Assembly (NCBI RefSeq): GCF_024399335.1 | Contig: NZ_CP075339.1 | Span: 930,001 to 994,000 of the forward strand | Length of the DNA: 64,000 nt | Direction of reading: 5' to 3' | Origin: Leucobacter aridicollis | Lineage (GTDB): Bacteria > Actinomycetota > Actinomycetes > Actinomycetales > Microbacteriaceae | In this document: positions 42,341 to 49,853 of the stretch, piece after piece | Position numbering within the stretch: the first letter of the stretch is position 1 | Layout of the letters: every line of letters starts with the position of its first letter | Position numbers and translations under genes: made by a program | Notes under the pieces: generated by a model | Told to the model about the DNA's origin: nothing | The model's database searches: none | What the model saw: only the letters and a program-made list of their open reading frames with translations

Positions 42341-43449
42341 CAGACACCGATCCCGTCCAGCCAGCGCCCGAGGCGCAGCCCGACCTGCAGCGCGCACGTG
42401 TAGCCGCGCGCATCGTGGGGCTCGTTGTCCCAGTAGGTCTCGTCATCGTCGGCACAATTGTGACGCTCGCGTGGCTCCCGCGGCTGCCTAACCCGATGGC
42501 GGTGCACTGGAACGGAGCTGGTGTCGCGGACGGCTTTGGCAGTCCCGCGGTCGGCCTGATCGTTTTCCCGCTCGCGGGCCTCCTCATCGCCGCAACGTAT
42601 TTCTCGACGCGGCTGCAGTACCTCCAGGGTCGGGCTCGCCCCGGGGGTGAACTCTGGGGGCCAATCAACCGTCTCATTCCGGCGATCGGGCTCGGAGCCG
42701 CGGCTGCCATCTCCTCGCTCAACATCATCACCACGGCGATCCAGCTCGACCTCCCCGACGCCAGGCAGCTCGAGCCGAACCTCGCCGTTCCCCTCATGCC
42801 GGCGATCATCGGCATCGTCGCGGCCGGGCTCGGTTACCTTGTGCAGCCGCGGGTACGGATCGCCGCGGCTACCGAGGCAGAGGCTGGGAATCCGCTCGAA
42901 CTCGCCCCCGCCGAGCGCGTCGCCTGGATCGGGTCGATCGGGGTGAGCCGAACCTACCTCTGGGTCATGGGGTCGGCGCTCATTGTGCTCGTCGCAAGCC
43001 TGATCCTCGTAGCGGGGATTCGCCCAGCGGAACCAGTTGCGATCACAATCGTGAGCGTCTCGCTGCTGGTGGTGCTCGCGCTGACGGTGCTGTGCATGCG
43101 GTTCAACGTGCAGATCGACGACCGTGGTTTCGAGGCCCGGTCGTTTCTCGGCTGGCCGGCGCTGCGCGTGCCAGCGGCCGATATTGCCGACGTGGAGGTT
43201 GGCGAGATTCACCCGTTTGCTGAGTTCGGGGGTTGGGGCTGGCGACTCTCGGTCGACGGAAAAGTTGGCATCGTGATGCGCACTGGCGAGGGAATCAGAT
43301 TCTCCAGGCGACAGGGTCGACAAGTTGTTGTGACGATCGATGACGCAGAGTCCGCGGCGGCTGCGCTCGCCACGGCCGCACGCGAGGCTCGTGCACGGCC
43401 GGGCGAACCGGGCGAACCTGACGAGAAAGACAGGAAAGGCACGAAATGA
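42337..43449 (+). CDS. DUF1648 membrane protein with C-terminal PH-like domain, copy 1
   Basis: 370 residues. The DUF1648 motif follows the first helix (LAWLPRLPNPMAVHWNGAGVADGFGS). About six to seven membrane helices fill residues 25-255. The C-terminal 100 residues form a soluble domain (RGFEARSFLGWPALRVPAAD, FAEFGGWGWRL, TGEGIRFSRRQGRQVVVTI) that looks like a bacterial PH-type domain. A close paralogue is next. DUF1648 occurs in SdpI-type immunity proteins, so a defensive role is possible (family knowledge plus inference). Confidence 0.78.
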   Translation: MTDTDPVQPAPEAQPDLQRARVAARIVGLVVPVGLVIVGTIVTLAWLPRLPNPMAVHWNGAGVADGFGSPAVGLIVFPLAGLLIAATYFSTRLQYLQGRARPGGELWGPINRLIPAIGLGAAAAISSLNIITTAIQLDLPDARQLEPNLAVPLMPAIIGIVAAGLGYLVQPRVRIAAATEAEAGNPLELAPAERVAWIGSIGVSRTYLWVMGSALIVLVASLILVAGIRPAEPVAITIVSVSLLVVLALTVLCMRFNVQIDDRGFEARSFLGWPALRVPAADIADVEVGEIHPFAEFGGWGWRLSVDGKVGIVMRTGEGIRFSRRQGRQVVVTIDDAESAAAALATAAREARARPGEPGEPDEKDRKGTK

Positions 43450-44519
43450 CCCCCCAACTCGAGCTCGACCGCGCGAAGCGCGCCGCCCTGTGGGCCGGGA
43501 CGTTCGTGCCGGCGCTTGCGCTCGGCACGGCCCTCGCGATCCAGCTGGCCTGGCTCCCGCGGATGCCTGATCCCGTCGCAACGCACTGGGGACCCTCCGG
43601 CCTCCCGGATGGGTTCGGGGCGCCGTGGACGAACGTGGTGATGTTTGCCTGCATCTGCATCGGGGTCATGCTCCTGCCTCCCCTCCAGCGGTTTCAGCTG
43701 CGGCTGAGGGACGCCGACGGTGCGACGCGCACCTGGGCCGCGGCGAATCGCTGGATGCCCGCCTTCACCCTCGGCATGGTGGTGTCGTTGCAGATCAACG
43801 CCCTCGGTGTCGCGTGGGTGCAACTTGACGCGGCCGACGCGCGCGAGACCGGATCGACACTTGGGTGGTTGATCGGTGGCTGGGTCGCGGGCGCTGCTGC
43901 CGCCGCCGCGGCGTACTTCCTCCAACCGAGTCTGCGCGTCGAGCCCGAAGACGGAGAGCCGACCGCAGACGCCCTCTCGCTTGGGGCCGCAGAGCGTGCG
44001 GTCTGGGTGGGCGCGATCAGCCCGTCGCGCGGGGTGTCGTGGGGAGTCGGGGTCGTCAACGTGCTGCTCGCGGTGCTGGCGGTCTGGATGTTCACGATCG
44101 AGCCACTTGCCGGGTGGATCGGCCTCGGCACGCTGGCTGTCGTCGCTGCATCGACGGTGATGTGTATGTGGTTCAATGTGCGGATCGGGCCGGAGGGGTT
44201 CGAGGCGCGTTCAATGGTTGGCTGGCCGGTCTTCAAGATCGCGGCGGGTGACGTCACCGACGTTGTTACGGCGCAGATCGAGCCGCTTGGCGAGTTTGGT
44301 GGTTGGGGGCTTCGCTTCGCCGGTGGGCGAACGGGACTGGTGCCGCGCGGCGGGGAAGGGCTCGTGATCGGTCGCAGCAACGGCAAAGTGCTCGTCGCGA
44401 CACTTGCGGGTGCAGAGGACGCAGCGTCAGTGCTCGCCGCCGCAGCGGCGGCCGCGCGGGACAACCCGGCCGGTGGCGCAACCGACGGAACAGGATCTAT
44501 CGAAGGAGATACGCAATGA
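43446..44519 (+). CDS. DUF1648 membrane protein with C-terminal PH-like domain, copy 2
   Basis: 357 residues, a tandem paralogue of the previous gene: LAWLPRMPDPVATHWGPSGLPDGFGAP is the DUF1648 motif, followed by helices to about residue 255 and the same soluble C-terminus (EGFEARSMVGWPVFKIAAGD, LGEFGGWGLRF, GGEGLVIGRSNGK). The overlaps at both ends are ATGA. The two copies diverge strongly in the helices but keep the C-terminal GWP and EFGGWG motifs, so they probably form a hetero-pair (inference). Confidence 0.78.
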   Translation: MTPQLELDRAKRAALWAGTFVPALALGTALAIQLAWLPRMPDPVATHWGPSGLPDGFGAPWTNVVMFACICIGVMLLPPLQRFQLRLRDADGATRTWAAANRWMPAFTLGMVVSLQINALGVAWVQLDAADARETGSTLGWLIGGWVAGAAAAAAAYFLQPSLRVEPEDGEPTADALSLGAAERAVWVGAISPSRGVSWGVGVVNVLLAVLAVWMFTIEPLAGWIGLGTLAVVAASTVMCMWFNVRIGPEGFEARSMVGWPVFKIAAGDVTDVVTAQIEPLGEFGGWGLRFAGGRTGLVPRGGEGLVIGRSNGKVLVATLAGAEDAASVLAAAAAAARDNPAGGATDGTGSIEGDTQ

Positions 44520-45505
44520 CTCAGCAGCTGAGCGAAGGCTCACAACCGACACAAGCTCAACCCACTCCCGCCGAGCCGCTCGCGCGCGTTCCGTGGGTCG
44601 CCGTGGCGGTTTTTGTGGCGCTCGCATGGGGGCTCGCGTGGCTTGTCATGCTCCCGATGTGGCGCCTCGACCCCGTCGCAGCCGTGAGCCTGCCGCTCGG
44701 CACGCAGATGATGCTGCAGCTGCTCCCGTCGGTGATGATGTTCACCCCTGCGGTCGCGATGTTGGTTGTCGTCTTCGTGCTGAAGACCCCGAGGCGGGGA
44801 AAAGCGAGATTCCTCGGTCTGTGGCCGCTGCGCCCTGCGAAGCGTGTGGTCTGGTTCATCGTGCTCGGCAACTTCGGGCCGATCGTGATTGTTGCCTTGG
44901 CGCTCGGTGTTGCGACGATGCTTGGCTGGTTTACCCCTGACTTCGCTGAGCTCTCGGGGTTCGCGGCGACGCTCGCGAGCGCGGGCACACCGCCAGAGCT
45001 CGCGCGCACCGTGATGCTGACGCAGCTCGCGATGATTCCATTTGCCGGCCTCATCAATCTGCTGCCCGCGTTCGGCGAGGAGATCGGCTGGCGCGGTTGG
45101 CTGCTTCCGGCACTGCGGCCCCTAGGGACCTGGCCTGCGCTGCTCGTCAGCGGCGTGATCTGGGGAGTCTGGCACGCTCCGGTCACCTTGCTCGGCCACA
45201 ATTTTGGCCTGCTCGATTGGCGCGGCGTCGCGCTCATGACAATCGGCTGCGTGTTCTGGGGAATCCTGTTCGGCTGGCTTCGCCTGCGCAGCGCTTCGGT
45301 CTGGCCAGCGGTGATCGCGCACGGCGCGCTGAACGGCGTCGGCGCCGTGTGTCTGGTGTTTACGGCTGCCGGGGCGCCGCTGCCGATGCCGCTCGTGAAT
45401 CCGCTTGGTGTTTCTGGGTGGATCGTCGCAGCTGTCGTGATTATTGTGCTCATCGCGACGGGCCAGTTCGGCAAGCAGCCGAGCCTGGCGCCGCCGCGGC
45501 GCTAG
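44516..45505 (+). CDS. CPBP-family intramembrane metalloprotease (Abi/CAAX type 2)
   Basis: 329 residues, about eight helices. Active-site motifs are Glu188-Glu189 with Arg193 (GEEIGWRG), His220 in VWHAPVTLLG and His269/Asn273 in IAHGALNG, so the protease looks active. Start by the ATGA overlap at 44516; a longer frame upstream is in the paralogue's coding region. In lactic bacteria CPBP proteins give bacteriocin immunity. Final gene of the YtrA operon, convergent with TetR 18 bp away. Confidence 0.88.
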   Translation: MTQQLSEGSQPTQAQPTPAEPLARVPWVAVAVFVALAWGLAWLVMLPMWRLDPVAAVSLPLGTQMMLQLLPSVMMFTPAVAMLVVVFVLKTPRRGKARFLGLWPLRPAKRVVWFIVLGNFGPIVIVALALGVATMLGWFTPDFAELSGFAATLASAGTPPELARTVMLTQLAMIPFAGLINLLPAFGEEIGWRGWLLPALRPLGTWPALLVSGVIWGVWHAPVTLLGHNFGLLDWRGVALMTIGCVFWGILFGWLRLRSASVWPAVIAHGALNGVGAVCLVFTAAGAPLPMPLVNPLGVSGWIVAAVVIIVLIATGQFGKQPSLAPPRR

Positions 45506-45523
45506 GGCCTCGCCCCGACCAGA

Positions 45524-46090
45524 CTACCCTGCCGCTTCGGCCTGGAACCAGGCTGGCAGCAGCAGCGGCAGGTTCTCGAAGAAGCGTTCGCGTGACATGT
45601 CCCCCTCGAGGATCCAGACGCGGATCGCGCCAGTGGCGCCGTTGGCGAGGAAGGCGGCCGCGACGTCGAGGTCGACGTCTGGAACGGCGGGCTTCCGCTT
45701 GCGCCGCTTGGTGAGGTAGGTCTCTGCGACCTCGGTGAGGAAGCGGGAGAGCATGATCGGGACGGTGCCGTCGACCTGGTCGCTGAACGCGATTGTGTAG
45801 AGTTCGCGCCGCTCTTCGAGGTGGTCGAGCGCCGAGTAGATGCAGTGGGTGAAAGCGTCGATTTCGGGGGCAGGCGCGGTGCCGGTGCAGACGTCCTTGA
45901 GCTCGGTGTACAGCGCATCCGCGAGCGCCTCCGCTGGCGTCGTGTAGTGCTTGTAGAACGTCACTCGGTTGATGCCCGCGCTTTCGGCGAGCTCGGAGAC
46001 GGTGATTTCTCCAACAGGCTTCTGGGTGGCGAGCTCAGTGATCGCCTTGTGCAGTGCGGCCCGGGTCCGCAGGATACGCGCGTCAGTCAT
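45524..46090 (-). CDS. TetR-family transcriptional regulator
   Basis: 188 residues. The HTH is about 10-55 (LHKAITELATQK, VSELAESAGINRVTFYKHY), then the C-terminal domain with LEERRELYTIAFSDQVDG and SRERFFENLPLLLPAWF. It resembles the DhaS/TetR_C_7-type group. The palindrome at 46133-46143 is 42 bp upstream of its start, a likely self-operator. The gene across the gap is PIN-PhoH; its target is not clear. Confidence 0.85.
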   Translation of the reverse strand: MTDARILRTRAALHKAITELATQKPVGEITVSELAESAGINRVTFYKHYTTPAEALADALYTELKDVCTGTAPAPEIDAFTHCIYSALDHLEERRELYTIAFSDQVDGTVPIMLSRFLTEVAETYLTKRRKRKPAVPDVDLDVAAAFLANGATGAIRVWILEGDMSRERFFENLPLLLPAWFQAEAAG

Positions 46091-46403
46091 GGCCCCAGCC
46101 TAGCGCTGTTCCATGGAGGAAAGGCAGCATAGGAAACTGTTTCTGTTGTCAGAACTGTAGAGAATGTACCAATTAGACGGGCCACGTCTGTCGATATGTC
46201 ACGTTTCCAATGTTGCTGCCTCGAATTTCACTCCGAATTCACCGCGTCCCAACACGTCAGCGTGTCGAAAGATCCCGTTCACCTCGGGAGCGTACCTTGT
46301 GCAGTACCGGGCACCGTGCCCGGTTGAGGAGGCCGTAGCCCCCCTCGAAAGCTACGGCCGACTCGTTTCGCCGGGGCCGCCCCGGCAGAACGAAGGAGCC
46401 GCC
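46091..46403 (+). promoter_or_regulatory. 313-bp structured region before the PIN-PhoH gene
   Basis: No gene seen. GAAACTGTTTC (46133-46143) is an 11-bp odd palindrome, a candidate TetR operator. Two hairpins follow: GGCCGTAGC/GCTACGGCC (46331-46339, 46351-46359), and CCGGGG/CCCCGG (46371-46376, 46380-46385) directly before the GAAGGAG site of the GTG start. The second may mask the ribosome site. Confidence 0.5.
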
Positions 46404-47750
46404 GTGGCAACTATCCGAGAAACAATCAAGCAGCCGGCGATCGGCGAGGCAGAGCGCCTCGCGCAGGCGGAGCGAACCTACGTGCTCGACACGTCGGTGC
46501 TCCTCAGCGATCCAGCAGCGATCTTCAGGTTCGCCGAGCACAGCATCGTCTTGCCTGTCGTTGTGGTGACAGAGCTTGAGAAGAAACGGCACGATCCTGA
46601 ACTCGGGTACTTTGCGCGGCGAGCGCTCAGGCTCCTCGACGGGCTTCGTGAGCGGCATGAGCGGCTCGACTTCCCAGTTCCTGTAGGCGACGCCGGCGGG
46701 ACGCTGCGAGTTGAGCTCAATCACTCGAGCGCAGAGGTGCTCCCGAGCGGCATGCGACTCGGAGACAACGACACGCGCATCCTCGCGGTCGCCCAGAGCC
46801 TCGCGAGCGAGGGCCTCGACGTGACTGTCATCTCGAAGGATCTCCCGATGCGTGTGAAAGCATCGGCGCTTGGGCTCGGGGCGGAGGAGTATCGCAACGA
46901 CCAGACTGGCGACGACAGCTACCTCGGGACGAGCACGATTGAGCTCACGGATGCCGACGTTGACGCTCTCTGGGAGGAAGAACGGCTCGACAGCGTCGAC
47001 GCGGCCAGGGGCCTCGTGGTTGGAACAGGGCTCATCATCAGCTCGCCGACAGGCTCGGCGCTTGGCAGGGTCGACGGTGACGCGTCGATCAGGCTGGTGC
47101 GAGGGGACCGTGAGGTCTTCGGCGTGCACGGCAGGAGCGCGGAGCAGCGCCTTGCAATCGACCTGCTGCTCGACCCCGAGGTCGGGATCGTGTCGCTCGG
47201 CGGCAAGGCCGGCACCGGGAAGTCGGCGCTCGCGCTCGCGGCGGGCCTCGAAGCGGTACTCGAGCGGCAGCAGCACCGGAAGGTTATGGTGTTCCGGCCC
47301 ATGTACGCCGTCGGGGGCCAGGAGCTCGGCTATCTTCCCGGAGACCAGCAAGACAAGATGAATCCGTGGGGGCAGGCGGTGTTCGACACCCTCGGCTCGA
47401 TCGTCTCGCAGAACGTGCTCGATGAGGTGGTTGCGCGCGATCTCGTCGAGGTGCTCCCGCTCACGCACATCCGCGGCCGGTCGCTGCACGACGCGTTCGT
47501 GATCGTTGACGAGGCGCAGTCGCTCGAGCGCAACGTGCTGCTCACGATGCTCAGCCGCATCGGGCAGCGCTCGCGGGTCGTGCTCACGCACGACGTCGGG
47601 CAGCGCGACAACCTGCGCGTGGGGCGGCACGACGGGATCGCGGCTGTCATCGAGAAGCTCAAGGGGCACTCGCTCTTCGGCCACGTTACGCTCACGCGCA
47701 GCGAACGTAGCGACATTGCGGCCCTCGTCACGGAGCTGCTCGACTCGTAG
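46404..47750 (+). CDS. PIN-PhoH (PhoH2-type) RNA-processing ATPase
   Basis: 448 residues. The N-terminal PIN ribonuclease domain has acidic residues in [12 protein letters not shown] (Asp29), [15 protein letters not shown] and [14 protein letters not shown]. The PhoH ATPase core (about 245-448) has Walker [10 protein letters not shown] (Lys273), [19 protein letters not shown] and the motif [15 protein letters not shown]. PhoH2 proteins are RNA helicase/RNases, sometimes with an upstream antitoxin, but none is seen here. GTG 46404 follows GAAGGAG. Stand-alone gene after a structured 5' region. Confidence 0.9.
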   Translation: MATIRETIKQPAIGEAERLAQAERTYVLDTSVLLSDPAAIFRFAEHSIVLPVVVVTELEKKRHDPELGYFARRALRLLDGLRERHERLDFPVPVGDAGGTLRVELNHSSAEVLPSGMRLGDNDTRILAVAQSLASEGLDVTVISKDLPMRVKASALGLGAEEYRNDQTGDDSYLGTSTIELTDADVDALWEEERLDSVDAARGLVVGTGLIISSPTGSALGRVDGDASIRLVRGDREVFGVHGRSAEQRLAIDLLLDPEVGIVSLGGKAGTGKSALALAAGLEAVLERQQHRKVMVFRPMYAVGGQELGYLPGDQQDKMNPWGQAVFDTLGSIVSQNVLDEVVARDLVEVLPLTHIRGRSLHDAFVIVDEAQSLERNVLLTMLSRIGQRSRVVLTHDVGQRDNLRVGRHDGIAAVIEKLKGHSLFGHVTLTRSERSDIAALVTELLDS

Positions 47751-47766
47751 CGAGTCAGGGGCGGGG

Positions 47767-47802
47767 GCGGGCCGGCGCTAGCGTGAAGCTGCGCCGGCCC
47801 GC
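47767..47802. terminator. Bidirectional terminator overlapping the GntR stop codon
   Basis: Perfect 12-bp stem GCGGGCCGGCGC (47767-47778) and GCGCCGGCCCGC (47791-47802), between PIN-PhoH and GntR genes. The right arm lies inside the last codons of the GntR gene, so its coding end doubles as terminator. Confidence 0.65.
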
Positions 47803-48488
47803 TCTGCGTGGTCCCAGCGCTCGGTGGCGGCGAGGTTCGCTGCTGCGCTCGCGCCAGCCGCCTCCGGGTCTTGTCGTCTGATAGCCGCCAGTACCTCCTC
47901 GTGGCCGCGTGGGTCCTCGCGACTGAAGCCGTCGCGGGTGATCGCGGATTCCACTGATTCCCTGAGTTGGGGGAGCAGCGCCGCGTAGATCTCGAACAGG
48001 ATCGGGTTGTGTGCTGCCCGTGCGACCTCTTCGTGGAACGCGGCGTCGGCCTGCGCCCAGACGGCGGCGTTCTCGCGTGTCGGCGGCTCGTTCGTGACGA
48101 GGGCGCGGTAGTCGAGTGCCTCGGCGATCCTCTCGATGTCTCCCTCGTTCGCGCGTTCCGCGGCAAGCCGGGCGAGCTGCGGCTCGATGGCGGCGCGCGC
48201 CTCGAGCACGTCTCCGATCGAGCCGCCCGAGCGGGCGAGTGCTCCGGGGACCTCGCTTCGGGCGGTGACGAACGTGCCGTCGCCGCGGCGGACGTCGAGC
48301 ATGCCGCTGTACTGCAGCGCCCGGATTGCCTCGCGAAGGGTGCCGCGCGCGACGCCCAGGTCTGCGATGAGTTCGGGCTCGGGCGGGATTCGCTCGCCGA
48401 CGCGCCAGCGCCCCTCGACGATCTCGGTGCGAAGTCGCTCGACGACCTTGTCGCTCAATGAAGACTGACGTATCGGATCCAGGCTCAT
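47778..48488 (-). CDS. FadR-subfamily GntR transcriptional regulator
   Basis: 236 residues from ATG 48488; a TTG at 48512 would add eight. Winged helix about 5-75 (KVVERLRTEIVEGRWRVGERI, VARGTLREAIRALQYSGML, RRGDGTFVTA), then the FCD ligand domain with DAAFHEEVARAAHNPILFEIY and the late metal-site region DPRGHEEVLAAIRRQDPEAA. Divergent from the MFS transporter by 46 bp with an inverted repeat between, so it likely represses that transporter. Confidence 0.87.
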   Translation of the reverse strand: MSLDPIRQSSLSDKVVERLRTEIVEGRWRVGERIPPEPELIADLGVARGTLREAIRALQYSGMLDVRRGDGTFVTARSEVPGALARSGGSIGDVLEARAAIEPQLARLAAERANEGDIERIAEALDYRALVTNEPPTRENAAVWAQADAAFHEEVARAAHNPILFEIYAALLPQLRESVESAITRDGFSREDPRGHEEVLAAIRRQDPEAAGASAAANLAATERWDHAERAGAASR

Positions 48489-48503
48489 GTGTGCAATGAT
48501 AGT

Positions 48504-48523
48504 ACGTCTCAAAGGTTAGACGT
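48504..48523. promoter_or_regulatory. Operator between GntR and MFS genes
   Basis: Inverted repeat ACGTCT (48504-48509) and AGACGT (48518-48523) with an eight-base spacer. It overlaps the -10-like TACTAT (48499-48504, minus strand) of the regulator and lies 12 bp before the transporter ATG. Confidence 0.55.
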
Positions 48524-48534
48524 TAGATGTTTGG

Positions 48535-49752
48535 ATGAATATGACTCACACTCCTGCCCCTGCCCGCAGGCGGACCGCGCTCATGCTGATCGCGCTCGTG
48601 CTCGTCGCGCTGAATTTGCGCCTGGCGATAACTAGCGCTGCCGCGCTGCTCACGTTGCTCACCGAGAGCGGCGCCTTGAACTCTGCGACGGTTGTGCTCA
48701 TCCCAGCGATTCCGACGGCAGTGTTCGCGGTCGCCGGGGTGAGCACCGCGAGACTCGCTGCACGCTGGGGCGTCGAGCGCACAGTCGCTGTCGGGCTTGC
48801 GGTACTGACCGCAGGGCTCCTCATCCGCGCTATCCCGAGCCCCTGGATCGTTGTGCTCGGTACCGTCGTTGCGACGGGCGGACTCGCTGTCGTGAACATC
48901 CTGTTGCCCGCCGTCGTCCGTGCGCACTTTGGCCGCAGCATCGGCACGGTGACGACGGTCTACTCGACTGCGATGTCGCTCGGCGCGGCGACCGCGGCGG
49001 CAACAGCCGTGCCTGTCGCCGTGGCCGTCGGCAGTCCGACGGTCGGGCTCGCGGCGTGGGCGGTGCCCGCGCTCATCGCCCTCGCTGTGTGGGCCGTCGT
49101 GATGCCAATCGCGCGGCCCGCCCGCGCCGAGGCCCCCGCGGCCGTCGGGATCGGCGCACGTCGGGTGCGCGCCGCGTACCCTGCCGGAACCTGGCTCCTC
49201 GCGAGCTTCTTCGCGCTCCAGTCGCTCCTGAGCTACGTGGTCATGGGATGGCTTCCGACGATCGCCACAGACGCGGGCCTGTCACCCGAGCGCGCCGGGC
49301 TCCTGCTCGGCATCACGATGGCGGTGGGCGTGCCTGCGACGGTGCTCATCATGCCGCTCGCCCGCGGGGCCGGCCGGATGCGTGTCGGATTCGCGGTCGT
49401 CGGATCCGCGACAACGGCGGGCGTGCTCGGGCTACTGTTCGCGCCGCTCGCACTGCCGGAGGTATGGGCCGGGCTCCTCGGGCTCGGAATGTGCGCGTTT
49501 CCGCTCGCGCTCGCGCTCATCGCGACGATCGGCAAGGACGCGGCAGAGTCGGCGCGGGTCTCAACCGCGGTGCAGTCCATCGGGTACACGGTCGCGACGC
49601 TCGGCCCCCTCGGGGCGGGGGCCCTGCACCAGGCGACGCAGTCGTGGACGCCAGTGCTCGTGCTGCTTATTGTCGGCGCCGCCGCCCAGATCACCGTCGG
49701 CGTCGTGCTCACCGCGGTCGTGTGGCGTCGGCGTCCCGGCGGTGAACGGTAG
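48535..49752 (+). CDS. MFS transporter (CynX/NimT-like)
   Basis: 405 residues with about twelve membrane helices in two six-helix halves, linked near residue 200. The N-terminal NLRLAITSAAALL and RWGVERTVAVGL segments fit the CynX/NimT cyanate/nitroimidazole-resistance branch of MFS. The start is the ATG at 48535, with another at 48541. Controlled by the divergent FadR-type GntR protein by position. Cargo unknown. Confidence 0.88.
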   Translation: MNMTHTPAPARRRTALMLIALVLVALNLRLAITSAAALLTLLTESGALNSATVVLIPAIPTAVFAVAGVSTARLAARWGVERTVAVGLAVLTAGLLIRAIPSPWIVVLGTVVATGGLAVVNILLPAVVRAHFGRSIGTVTTVYSTAMSLGAATAAATAVPVAVAVGSPTVGLAAWAVPALIALAVWAVVMPIARPARAEAPAAVGIGARRVRAAYPAGTWLLASFFALQSLLSYVVMGWLPTIATDAGLSPERAGLLLGITMAVGVPATVLIMPLARGAGRMRVGFAVVGSATTAGVLGLLFAPLALPEVWAGLLGLGMCAFPLALALIATIGKDAAESARVSTAVQSIGYTVATLGPLGAGALHQATQSWTPVLVLLIVGAAAQITVGVVLTAVVWRRRPGGER

Positions 49753-49796
49753 GTGCGCTCTCACCGGCGTTCGCGTTTGCGCGGCAGCCGTGGAAA

Positions 49797-49844
49797 CGCG
49801 TGAGGCGGGGCGGCGGGAGTGAACCCGACGCCCCGCCTCACGCG
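49797..49844. terminator. 16-bp terminator between MFS and phosphoesterase genes
   Basis: Perfect stem CGCGTGAGGCGGGGCG (49797-49812) and CGCCCCGCCTCACGCG (49829-49844), 16-base loop, between two convergent genes. Bidirectional. Confidence 0.75.
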
Positions 49845-49853
49845 GCTCCCGCG

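Noticed and set aside
42091-43581. 496-codon minus-strand frame across the YtrA and DUF1648 genes
   Set aside because: Crosses three plus-strand genes linked by ATGA overlaps; the product is Arg/Asp-rich with no recognisable domain.
46257-47684. 475-codon open frame on the minus strand opposite the PIN-PhoH gene
   Set aside because: It is the mirror of a clear gene with conserved motifs on the plus strand; its own product shows no domain and is unusually rich in His, Arg and Glu, typical of antisense frames in high-GC DNA.
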